From the NCBI GenBank assembly GCA_015066165.1, contig SVOX01000010.1, positions 1 to 20,021 on the forward strand: DNA of 20,021 bases. Direction: 5' to 3'. Below, piece by piece: positions 1-6,424 of this stretch (positions are counted from its first letter, which is position 1; each line of letters begins with the position of its first letter). The stretch comes from Oscillospiraceae bacterium. GTDB taxonomy: Bacteria > Bacillota > Clostridia > Oscillospirales > Acutalibacteraceae. The position numbers and the translations under genes are program-made. The notes under the pieces are model-generated. The model searched no databases and was not told the DNA's origin. It saw only the letters and a program-made list of their open reading frames with translations.

Positions 1-1571
1 GTACACAAATTGACCGTCGTGCATATAGCGAATATATGAAACACACAGTTGAAAAACAACCTAATCTTGACGTAAAACAATGTGAAATTGTGAAAATAGA
101 GCAAAATGACGGCTTGTGGGTTTGTGTTTCAAACCTTGGCGCTGCTTTTGTTTGTAAAAAGGTAATAATTGCTACAGGTACTTTTTTGGGCGGTAGAATA
201 TACGTTGGTGAAGTTAATTACGAAAGCGGACCAGACGGTTGTTTTCCTGCACGTGAACTTTCAAACTCTTTAAAAGAGTTGGGAATACCGCTTCGACGTT
301 TTAAAACAGGTACACCCGCTCGAGTACTTCGTGACAGTATTGATTTTTCACAACTTGAAGTTCAAGAGGGCGATAGCGAAATTATACCCTTTAGTTATTC
401 AACTAAAACACCGCTTGAAAACAAAGTTGTTTGTCATATCGGTTACACTAATGACGACACTAAAAACGTAATTCTTAAAAATATTAACCGTTCACCGTTA
501 TACGCAGGTGATATTGAGGGTGTTGGTCCTCGCTATTGTCCAAGTATAGAAGATAAAATTGTTCGCTTTGCCGATAAAAAGCGTCATCAGTTCTTTATTG
601 AACCTTGCGGTGAAAAAACCGAAGAAATGTATTTGCAAGGTATGTCTTCATCACTTCCTGAAGAAGTGCAAATTGAGTTCTATAAAACAATACCTTGCCT
701 TCGTAATCTTAAAATTATTCGAAACGCTTATGCCATTGAATATGACTGTATTGACCCGTCGTTCCTTAAAGCAACACTCGAAATGAAAAATCTTGACGGA
801 CTTTACGGTGCAGGTCAATTTAACGGTTCTTCAGGTTATGAAGAAGCCGCTGTTCAGGGCTTTGTTGCGGGAGTAAATGCTGCGCTTTCGGTTAAAGGTG
901 AACAACCGCTTGTTTTATCACGTGCATCATCTTATATTGGAACTTTAATTGATGATTTGGTAACAAAGGGATGTATGGACCCTTACAGAATGATGACTTC
1001 AAGAAGTGAATATCGTCTCATTCTCCGTCAGGATAATGCTGACGAACGCTTAATGCCAATAGGTTATAAATTAGGTCTTGTTGATGAAGAGACTTATAAC
1101 GATTTCCGCTCTCGCACAAAACAAAAAGAGCAAGAAATTGAACGTCTTACAACCACGTTTATTGGTCCTAACCCCGCTTTGAATGAAATTTTAGTACAAG
1201 CGGGAACCGCACCAATGACCACGGGTATGCGTCTTTCTGACCTTGTTAAAAGACCGCAGTTAACTTATGATATGTTGGCTCCTTTTGATAAAGAACGTCC
1301 TTTATTATCACGTGATGTTGCAAGTAAAGTTGAAACCGAAATTAAATATGAAGGTTACATTTCCCGTCAACAAGCGCAAGTTAATGAGATGTTACGTTTG
1401 GAAAACAAACATATTCCTGCAGATATAGATTATAATAATGTATATGGACTTCGTCTTGAAGCGGTTGAAAAATTAAATAAAATAAGACCTACAAATATAG
1501 GTCAAGCATCCCGTATTTCTGGTGTTAGTCCTGCTGATGTTTCGGTTTTGCTGATACATTTAGCAAAATAA
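1..1571 (+). CDS. mnmG: MnmG (GidA), tRNA U34 carboxymethylaminomethyl-modifying enzyme, 5'-truncated by window edge
   Basis: FAD-dependent subunit that, with MnmE, installs the (carboxymethyl)aminomethyl group on wobble uridine 34 of certain tRNAs, in the cytoplasm. The reading frame is open to the left edge (first full codon at 3, reading TQIDRRAYSEY), so the ATG at 36 is internal. About 522 residues are visible against a usual 620-630, so roughly 100 N-terminal residues including the first FAD-binding glycine motif are missing. Diagnostic blocks are GTFLGGRIYVGE, FKTGTPARV, GPRYCPSIEDKIVRF, YLQGMSSSLPEEVQ, GAGQFNGSSGYEEAA and SRSEYRLILRQDNADERL. The C-terminal helical region has YEGYISRQ and ends in RISGVSPADVSVLLIHL. 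The stop is TAA at 1569-1571. No clear hairpin terminator follows. No adjacent mnmE is visible. Confidence 0.97.
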   Translation, partial: TQIDRRAYSEYMKHTVEKQPNLDVKQCEIVKIEQNDGLWVCVSNLGAAFVCKKVIIATGTFLGGRIYVGEVNYESGPDGCFPARELSNSLKELGIPLRRFKTGTPARVLRDSIDFSQLEVQEGDSEIIPFSYSTKTPLENKVVCHIGYTNDDTKNVILKNINRSPLYAGDIEGVGPRYCPSIEDKIVRFADKKRHQFFIEPCGEKTEEMYLQGMSSSLPEEVQIEFYKTIPCLRNLKIIRNAYAIEYDCIDPSFLKATLEMKNLDGLYGAGQFNGSSGYEEAAVQGFVAGVNAALSVKGEQPLVLSRASSYIGTLIDDLVTKGCMDPYRMMTSRSEYRLILRQDNADERLMPIGYKLGLVDEETYNDFRSRTKQKEQEIERLTTTFIGPNPALNEILVQAGTAPMTTGMRLSDLVKRPQLTYDMLAPFDKERPLLSRDVASKVETEIKYEGYISRQQAQVNEMLRLENKHIPADIDYNNVYGLRLEAVEKLNKIRPTNIGQASRISGVSPADVSVLLIHLAK

Positions 1572-1613
1572 TTCATTTTTTGTTAACATATTATTATTTT
1601 TGTAGCAACAAAA

Positions 1614-1640
1614 TGGTTTTATAATTTTTAAATAAAACCA
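1614..1640 (+). promoter_or_regulatory. Promoter -10 box overlapped by a perfect 9-bp inverted repeat upstream of the HtrA-type protease
   Basis: A TATAAT -10 candidate lies at 1620-1625, with no good -35 box 16-18 bp upstream. It is overlapped by a perfect inverted repeat: TGGTTTTAT at 1614-1622 and ATAAAACCA at 1632-1640, separated by 9 nt. The right arm directly abuts the ribosome binding site AAGGAG (1641-1646). The symmetry and position suggest a repressor operator or a 5'-UTR hairpin. It is not a typical terminator because no T-run follows the right arm. The inverted repeat is seen directly; its function is inferred. Confidence 0.55.
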
Positions 1641-1652
1641 AAGGAGTTTTTT

Positions 1653-2855
1653 ATGAGCGATTTTAATTATCAAAACAATGGCGGTTATTATAATTATTCC
1701 TACACTCCGCCACCAAAAAAACAAAAAAAGAAAAGAAAATTTGGCTTTTTTAAAGTTTTACTTTGTTGTGTTTTAAGCGCTGTAATTGGTGCAGGTAGCG
1801 CTTTTTGTGTTTTTACAATTTTAAACAAAAATAAAACTGTTCCCCAAACTACAAACGAACCTGTTTTAGAGCAAAATAACGTTAATATAAACGTTGATGA
1901 AGAAGCAGCTTCGGTTGTGGAAGCGGTTGCAAAAAAAGTTACGCCAAGTGTTATTGGCATTAGAACCACAACTTCGGTAATGAGTTTCTTTGGTGATCAA
2001 GAAGCAAGCGGTGAGGGAAGCGGTGTTATTTACCGAAAAGACGGTTATATTATCACCAACTACCACGTTATTGCCGACGGTGTTACAAATAGAGCGGATA
2101 CAAAAATAGAAGTATTTTTAGATACTGCAAATTCTAAATCATATCCTGCTACTGTTGTTGGTTATAACATTTCTGCCGACCTTGCGGTAATAAAAATCAA
2201 TGCTAAAAACTTACCCGCAATAGAAGTGACTGATTCTTCAAAATTAAAAGCCGGTCAATACGTTATAACTGTTGGTAATCCGGGCGGTCTTGAGTTTATG
2301 GATAGCGTAACTTACGGTGTTATAAGCGGTCTTGACCGTGTTGTTTCAAGCGATTCAGACGTTTCGTTAATTCAAACCGACGCTGCAATAAATCCCGGTA
2401 ATTCGGGCGGTGCTTTGGTTAACACAAAAGGACAATTGGTTGGAATAAATTCTTCTAAAATTGTTGCGGAAGAATTTGAAGGAATGGGTTTTGCGGTTCC
2501 TTCAAATACGGTTGTTGAAATTTGTGATAAAATAATTAAAAACGAAAATTCACCCGAGCCGTTTTTGGGTGTAACAGTAAGTGAGAGATACACTTCAAAA
2601 GTTTTGGCATATTACGGTTTCCCGTCCGGTGCGGTTGTGTTAAGTGTTACCGAAGGCAGTCCTGCTTATAATGCCGGTATTCGCCGTGGTGACATTATTA
2701 CAAAATTTGCAGGAAAAGAAATTAAAGAATACTCTAAACTTGAAGAATATTTGAAAAAATGTAAAGTTGGGCAAAAGGTAGATGCTACGATTTACCGAAA
2801 CGGAAATTACTATTCAACCACAGTTTTAATTGGTTCAAACAATTTAGTTGAATAA
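1653..2855 (+). CDS. Membrane-anchored HtrA/DegP-type serine protease with PDZ domain
   Basis: Trypsin-like S1C protease, expected to degrade misfolded or damaged proteins on the outer face of the membrane. The 400 residues begin with a hydrophilic N-terminus rich in Tyr, Pro and Lys (PPPKKQKKKRK, about 19-29). A single transmembrane segment follows at about 31-57, giving an N-in topology with the protease domain outside. The catalytic triad is visible: His138 in ITNYHVI, Asp176 in SADLAVI and Ser251 in NPGNSGGAL. One PDZ domain fills about 303-395 (FLGVTVS, SPAYNAGIRRGDIITKFAGKEI). Start ATG 1653 is 6 nt after AAGGAG. Bacterial family members are usually 350-450 residues, so it looks complete. 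The inverted repeat just upstream suggests regulated expression. B. subtilis has similar HtrA, HtrB and YyxA proteins; which one this matches cannot be told here, so no symbol is given. Confidence 0.93.
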   Translation: MSDFNYQNNGGYYNYSYTPPPKKQKKKRKFGFFKVLLCCVLSAVIGAGSAFCVFTILNKNKTVPQTTNEPVLEQNNVNINVDEEAASVVEAVAKKVTPSVIGIRTTTSVMSFFGDQEASGEGSGVIYRKDGYIITNYHVIADGVTNRADTKIEVFLDTANSKSYPATVVGYNISADLAVIKINAKNLPAIEVTDSSKLKAGQYVITVGNPGGLEFMDSVTYGVISGLDRVVSSDSDVSLIQTDAAINPGNSGGALVNTKGQLVGINSSKIVAEEFEGMGFAVPSNTVVEICDKIIKNENSPEPFLGVTVSERYTSKVLAYYGFPSGAVVLSVTEGSPAYNAGIRRGDIITKFAGKEIKEYSKLEEYLKKCKVGQKVDATIYRNGNYYSTTVLIGSNNLVE

Positions 2856-2878
2856 TAAAAATAAATTTAAAAAAAGTG

Positions 2879-2907
2879 TTGCATTTTGAAAATTAGTGTG
2901 TTATAAT
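2879..2907 (+). promoter_or_regulatory. Sigma-A promoter of rpsT (extended -10)
   Basis: A -35 box TTGCAT (2879-2884) and a perfect -10 box TATAAT (2902-2907) are separated by 17 bp. TG at 2899-2900 makes an extended -10 (TGTTATAAT). Transcription would begin near 2914, leaving a leader of about 30 nt before the rpsT start codon. A strong promoter fits a ribosomal protein gene. I see no S20-type autoregulatory structure in so short a leader. Confidence 0.8.
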
Positions 2908-2943
2908 AGTTTGCACGTGAGTAAAATGAATGGAGGTGTCTTG

Positions 2944-3207
2944 ATGCCTAATATTAAATCTGCTAAAAAAAGAGTGCTTATAAGCAAAGCAAATTATGAA
3001 AAGAACAAAGCTTACCGTTCTGCTTTAAGAACTGCTATTAAAAAAGCTGATTCTGCTATTGATGCTAAAAGCGAAGATATGGCTGTAGTTGTTAACGAAG
3101 CTGTTAAGAAGATTGACCAAGCTGCTACTAAAGGTATTCTCCACAAGAATAATGCTGCTAGAAAGAAATCTGCTTTAGTTACTCGTTTTAACAAAGTAAA
3201 TGCGTAA
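2944..3207 (+). CDS. rpsT: 30S ribosomal protein S20
   Basis: S20 binds 16S rRNA and helps assemble the small ribosomal subunit. The 87-residue product starts MPNIKSAKKRVLISKANYEKNK and is rich in Lys and Ala, typical of the long helical bundle of S20 (usual length 83-90). It contains the conserved region AYRSALRTAIKKADSAID and the end HKNNAARKKSALVTRFNKVNA. I choose ATG 2944 because GGAGG (2932-2936) lies 7 nt upstream. An in-frame start at 2896 would lie between the -35 and -10 boxes and adds residues unlike S20. The gene is monocistronic, with its own promoter and a hairpin terminator at 3223-3252. Confidence 0.97.
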   Translation: MPNIKSAKKRVLISKANYEKNKAYRSALRTAIKKADSAIDAKSEDMAVVVNEAVKKIDQAATKGILHKNNAARKKSALVTRFNKVNA

Positions 3208-3222
3208 GATTTATGAAAAATT

Positions 3223-3255
3223 AAACCCAAGTATCATTTGATACTTGGGTTTTTT
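3223..3255 (+). terminator. Bidirectional rho-independent terminator between rpsT and the AraC gene
   Basis: A 14-bp perfect stem (3223-3236 with 3239-3252; left arm AAACCCAAGTATCA) closes on a very small loop and is followed by a T-run on the plus strand. On the minus strand the stem is followed by a T-rich stretch (the complement of ATGAAAAATT), so it can serve both convergent genes. Confidence 0.92.
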
Positions 3256-3260
3256 CATTT

Positions 3261-4097
3261 TTAAAATATTATATCATAATTATTTTCACTTTCTGTAGAA
3301 TATAACTCAATAAATTGTGTTGGAGTCATATTTTCAAGCGCCATAAAACGATTGTTAAATGTACGTGAATTGTTAAAACCGCAATGCTCGGCAATAAGTG
3401 AAATTGGCAAGTCATTTGAAAGCATTATTCGTTTTGCTTCATCAATTCTTTGACGGTCAAGAAAGTCTTTAAAACCAATTCCGGTAAATTTTTTGAACAT
3501 TGAAGAAAAGTATTCAGGCGTGTATCCAAGTTTTTTTGAAAAATATTTTAATGAATATTCGGGATTAGTGCAATCTGATTTAATTTCTTCTAAAACAGGG
3601 AATAAATACTTGAAATTTTTTTGCTTAATAATTTTGAGTGGCGGAAAATACATTAAAAGCAAACTGGTAAGCGATAGCGCATAAGAAAGACTTAAAGTTT
3701 GCGAAAAAGGAATATTTAGTGAATATGCTTTATTGATTTTGTAAAATAAATCATTAAGTTGTTCTTCCAAACCGTCTATAGAAAGTATTTTTTCACGTGG
3801 TATGTGTATGGGAATAGAAGGATAGTGACGTATTATTGGCATAAATTCATGAGTTGGTATTAGGAATATATCTACTAAATTTTTTTCGCTACATACAAAT
3901 TTATGAAGGCATTTACTCGGTATTATTACCACATCGCCGGGTTTGAAGTTGTATTCTATATTATCCACAATAAAGGTGGCATTTCCTGAAATAGCACGGC
4001 ATAATTCAATACTTTGGTGCCAATGTAAAATATTAGTTGGCAGTCTTTTGCGACTGTACATTATATGATTTTTGGTCTTTTCGTGTATAATATCCAT
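3261..4097 (-). CDS. AraC-family transcriptional regulator with N-terminal cupin domain
   Basis: Likely ligand-responsive activator of the divergent oxidoreductase genes. The 278 residues have an AraC-type cupin sensor at about 15-85 (HWHQSIELCRAISGNATFIVD, FKPGDVVIIPSKCLHKF). The C-terminal domain, about 175-268, holds two helix-turn-helix units: LKYFSKKLGYTPEYFSSMFKK (about 183-203) and ISLIAEHCGFNNSRTFNNRFM (about 232-252), followed by MTPTQF. I choose ATG at 4097-4095: GGTGAT lies just upstream and an extended -10 at 4121-4113 would place the transcript start near 4106. A TTG start at 4133 would lie upstream of that promoter. AraC regulators with this layout commonly control neighbouring sugar catabolism genes. 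That it controls genes at 4280 and 6425 is inferred from divergence and from shared repeats in their promoters. Confidence 0.93.
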   Translation of the reverse strand: MDIIHEKTKNHIMYSRKRLPTNILHWHQSIELCRAISGNATFIVDNIEYNFKPGDVVIIPSKCLHKFVCSEKNLVDIFLIPTHEFMPIIRHYPSIPIHIPREKILSIDGLEEQLNDLFYKINKAYSLNIPFSQTLSLSYALSLTSLLLMYFPPLKIIKQKNFKYLFPVLEEIKSDCTNPEYSLKYFSKKLGYTPEYFSSMFKKFTGIGFKDFLDRQRIDEAKRIMLSNDLPISLIAEHCGFNNSRTFNNRFMALENMTPTQFIELYSTESENNYDIIF

Positions 4098-4112
4098 TTC
4101 ATCACCGTAAAA

Positions 4113-4121
4113 ATTATAACA
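4113..4121 (-). promoter_or_regulatory. Extended -10 promoter element of the AraC-family gene
   Basis: Reading the minus strand, TGTTATAAT (4121 down to 4113) is a perfect extended -10 element about 16 nt upstream of the chosen ATG. There is no good -35 box; the sequence upstream is A/T runs. Confidence 0.6.
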
Positions 4122-4196
4122 TAAAATTATCAAAAAAAATTAAAATCTTAAATTTTTTCTAAAAATGTATAAGTATTTGTTGATTATTTTAAATAT

Positions 4197-4251
4197 TTTC
4201 CTTAAGTGTTAATGCAGTTTCCTTTATTTTATAACTAAAAACCTTTATAAT
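4197..4251 (+). promoter_or_regulatory. Activator-type promoter of the oxidoreductase operon with 21-bp-spaced direct repeats
   Basis: A perfect -10 box TATAAT lies at 4246-4251, but no recognisable -35 box stands 16-18 bp upstream. Instead TTTCCTT occurs twice in the same orientation, at 4197-4203 and 4218-4224, with starts exactly 21 bp apart (two helical turns). The proximal copy overlaps where a -35 box would be. AraC-family proteins typically bind such tandem half-sites as activators next to RNA polymerase. The repeats are seen; binding by the adjacent regulator is inferred. Confidence 0.5.
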
Positions 4252-4279
4252 TTCAAGGTATTATAAAGGAGGCGATACA

Positions 4280-5248
4280 ATGAAAATAGGAATTGTTGGT
4301 TCCGGCTTTATGGGCAGCACCCATATTGAAGGTTATAAAAACTGTGGAATTAGCGAATTTTGTGTTTGTGATACAAATCTTGAAAACGCAAAAAAGTTGG
4401 CTGACCAATATGGCGGTAAAGCGTATGCAGATTTTGATGAAATGTTAAGTTGCGAAAATTTGGACGCTGTTTCAATTTGTGTTCCGACACCTTTACATAA
4501 TCCGCTTGCAATTAAAGCGTTAGAAAAAGGCGTGGCGGTTCTTTGCGAAAAACCATTTGCTTCAAGCAGTGAATTGGCTGAAGAAATTGTAAATAAATCT
4601 AAAGAAACAGGAACTCCATTAATGGTGGCACACGTTTTACGCTTTATGAAACCGTACTATTTTTTAAAAAAATGTGTTAGTGACGGACGTTTCGGTAAGT
4701 TGTTGTCTTTGAGTATGAAGCGTAATTCTACAGCGCCTTTGTGGGGTGCGGGTAACTGGCTTATGAACGTGGAAAAATCGGGAGGTGCAGTTATTGATAT
4801 GCATACTCACGAAACCGATATAGCAGTTTTTCTTTTTGGAAAGCCAAAATCAGTCACAACCACAGGTTCATTTTTACATTGTTCTACCTTGTACGGCTAT
4901 GATAATGTGTGTGTTGATGCGCAGTCAAGTTGGCGTAAGCCAAAATTATATCCTTTTACGAGCGGTTACGATGCGAATTTTGAAAATGCAACTGTACTGT
5001 TTGACGGAGAAAAGGTTGTTATTTATACCGATGACCGAGTAATAACTGACGCTTTAGAAAAAGAAGTATGCCCCGAATATATCAACAGCACAGACGCTTA
5101 TGAAAACGAAATTCGTTATTTTCTGTCAGAATTAGAAAACGGAAAATTTGATTATTGCCCTATAAGCGAGAGTTTAATCACAATAAAGACGGGTTATGCC
5201 GAACTTGAAAGTGTTAAAACAAAAAATACAGTTGAAATTGATTTTTAA
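4280..5248 (+). CDS. Gfo/Idh/MocA-family NAD(P)-dependent oxidoreductase (copy 1)
   Basis: Predicted cytoplasmic dehydrogenase acting on a sugar, polyol or derivative; the substrate cannot be read from the sequence. The 322 residues begin with a Rossmann motif GIVGSGFMG (4-12) and have DTN at the end of strand 2 (31-33). The family EKP motif is at 90-92 (Lys91 probably catalytic). The C-terminal domain carries GGAVIDMHTHETD (168-180) with Asp173 and His177, the usual D-x3-H pair. Length is normal. ATG 4280 follows AAAGGAGG (4265-4272). The MDR-family gene at 5258 follows after 9 nt, so the two are co-transcribed. A paralogue of equal length at 6425 is about 81% identical (261 of 322 by eye), with the differences concentrated in two blocks. 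Transcription is probably activated by the divergent AraC-family protein. Confidence 0.93.
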   Translation: MKIGIVGSGFMGSTHIEGYKNCGISEFCVCDTNLENAKKLADQYGGKAYADFDEMLSCENLDAVSICVPTPLHNPLAIKALEKGVAVLCEKPFASSSELAEEIVNKSKETGTPLMVAHVLRFMKPYYFLKKCVSDGRFGKLLSLSMKRNSTAPLWGAGNWLMNVEKSGGAVIDMHTHETDIAVFLFGKPKSVTTTGSFLHCSTLYGYDNVCVDAQSSWRKPKLYPFTSGYDANFENATVLFDGEKVVIYTDDRVITDALEKEVCPEYINSTDAYENEIRYFLSELENGKFDYCPISESLITIKTGYAELESVKTKNTVEIDF

Positions 5249-5257
5249 GGTGATATT

Positions 5258-6265
5258 ATGAAAAATACTTCAGTTGTTTTTACAGGAAAAAATAAAGTTG
5301 AATTTGAAAGTCGTGAAATTGAACCATTAAAAGCAGGAGACTTGCTTGTTAAAACAAAACAGTCAATGATTTCCATTGGCACCGAACTTACAATACTTAC
5401 ACAAGAAGGTTTAGATAAAGACTGTTTTTGGATGGAATACGGTGCATATCCTTATTATCCCGGTTATAACAATATTGGTGAAATTGTTGATGTCGGAAGC
5501 CCAGAAGATAAGCATTTAATAGGTAAAATGATAAGTTCATATTTACCACACGCTGAATACGGTGTTGTATCCCAAAGAGCCGATTACCGTATGCTGTTAG
5601 AAGGAATTGAAACTGATGAAGCAGTTTTCGCCACTTTTGCTGAAATTATTTTACAAGGTATTCGACGTGGGCGTTCTACCTGGGGTGAAAGTGCTGTGGT
5701 TTACGGTGCAGGTCTTTTGGGACAATTAACTGCTGATTTCTTACGAATTGCAGGTGTTTATCCAGTGATTGTTTGTGATACTTCAGACGAACGCCTTGAA
5801 ATGCTTACAAAATCGCCAATGATAATCCCTGTGAATCCTTTAAAGCAGTCGGTTGAAGAAGTTGTTAAAGAGGCAACAAGGGGTAGAATGGCAGATGCTG
5901 TGTACGAACTAACAGGTGTGGCGTCTCTCATTCCAGATGAAATGAAACTATTACACGATTTGGGTAGAATGGTTATTCTTTCAAGTCCGCGCGGTAAAAC
6001 AATAATGGACTTCCACGATTTTGTTAACCGCCCAAGTTGTGAAATTATTGGTGCCCATAACTTAAGTCACACGCCAGTTGAAACACTTAATAATCCTTGG
6101 ACTTTTGAACGTGATGCCGAGATTTTTATGCAGGCAGTTATTAATAAACAACTCGATGTTAAACGTCTTATAACACACCGTGAACATTACACTAAAGCAG
6201 TTGAAATGTACGATATGTTAATTAATGACAGGTCTAAAACAATGGGCGTATTGCTCGATTGGTAA
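5258..6265 (+). CDS. Medium-chain dehydrogenase/reductase (alcohol dehydrogenase-like), catalytic zinc ligands absent
   Basis: MDR-superfamily oxidoreductase of 335 residues with a GroES-like N-terminal half and a Rossmann half (VVYGAGLLGQLTADF, GxGxxG at 150-155, Asp174 at the end of the next strand suggesting NAD preference). Catalytic zinc ligands of classical members are missing: the GICGTD-type segment reads ISIGTE (38-43, Cys replaced by Ile40) and the PGHE segment reads PGYN (68-71, His replaced by Tyr70). No four-cysteine structural zinc loop is present. It therefore resembles the SLISAGTE subgroup that is often linked or fused to Gfo/Idh/MocA enzymes. It starts 9 nt after the upstream stop with AAGGTGAT as ribosome binding site. 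A hairpin terminator follows. It probably acts in the same pathway as the Gfo/Idh/MocA enzyme; the substrate is unknown. Confidence 0.85.
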   Translation: MKNTSVVFTGKNKVEFESREIEPLKAGDLLVKTKQSMISIGTELTILTQEGLDKDCFWMEYGAYPYYPGYNNIGEIVDVGSPEDKHLIGKMISSYLPHAEYGVVSQRADYRMLLEGIETDEAVFATFAEIILQGIRRGRSTWGESAVVYGAGLLGQLTADFLRIAGVYPVIVCDTSDERLEMLTKSPMIIPVNPLKQSVEEVVKEATRGRMADAVYELTGVASLIPDEMKLLHDLGRMVILSSPRGKTIMDFHDFVNRPSCEIIGAHNLSHTPVETLNNPWTFERDAEIFMQAVINKQLDVKRLITHREHYTKAVEMYDMLINDRSKTMGVLLDW

Positions 6266-6270
6266 ATTCT

Positions 6271-6298
6271 AAAGCTTCCTCTTTTGAGGGAGCTTTTT
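6271..6298 (+). terminator. Rho-independent terminator of the first oxidoreductase operon
   Basis: An 11-bp stem with one G-U pair (6271-6281, AAAGCTTCCTC, with 6286-6296) and a TTTT loop, followed by a T-run to 6298. It lies 5 nt after the stop codon of the dehydrogenase gene and separates the two oxidoreductase transcription units. Confidence 0.92.
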
Positions 6299-6330
6299 AA
6301 AATTATCAAAAACATAAATTTTACGATATA

Positions 6331-6394
6331 TCTTAAATAATTTCTAAAATAACATTTTTTGTTTCCTACATTTTGTTTAATAATAGTTTATAAT
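6331..6394 (+). promoter_or_regulatory. Promoter of Gfo/Idh/MocA copy 2, sharing motifs with the first promoter
   Basis: A -10 box TATAAT is at 6389-6394 with no proper -35 box. GTTTCCT (6361-6367), followed two bases later by ATTTT, sits at nearly the same distance from the -10 as GTTTCCT (4217-4223) in the first promoter. A weaker TTTCTAA lies 21 bp upstream of the TTTCCTA core (6341 against 6362). A longer shared block, TCTTAAAT-nn-TTTCTAAAA, occurs at 6331-6349 and 4146-4164 (17 of 19 identical). This suggests shared regulation or common descent of both promoters. Confidence 0.45.
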
Positions 6395-6424
6395 TATTAT
6401 ATAACTTTTCAAGGAGGAATTATT

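Noticed and set aside
36..1571. ATG at 36 as the true start of the MnmG gene
   Set aside because: The frame is open to the left edge and the upstream codons (TQIDRRAYSEY) match conserved MnmG sequence, so the gene is cut by the window edge.
1572..1652. Rho-independent terminator after mnmG
   Set aside because: The only hairpin is the inverted repeat at 1614-1640, which lacks a following T-run and overlaps the next gene's promoter and ribosome binding site.
1700..1969. 89-residue minus-strand open frame opposite the HtrA N-terminus
   Set aside because: Its Phe/Leu-rich sequence merely mirrors the Lys-rich and membrane-segment codons of htrA.
2896..2943. Upstream start for rpsT giving a 103-residue protein
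   Set aside because: It begins between the -35 and -10 boxes, so it would not be on the transcript, and the added residues are not S20-like.
4098..4133. TTG-initiated N-terminal extension of the AraC-family protein
   Set aside because: It lies across and upstream of the extended -10 promoter; the internal ATG at 4097 has a GGTGAT ribosome binding site.
4098..4279. Riboswitch or small RNA in the largest intergenic region (182 bp)
   Set aside because: The sequence is A/T-rich without a stable stem, T-run terminator or known riboswitch core; promoter elements and direct repeats explain what is visible.
6359..6424. N-terminal extension of oxidoreductase copy 2
   Set aside because: It runs through the -10 box and the Shine-Dalgarno sequence, and copy 1 has no such extension.
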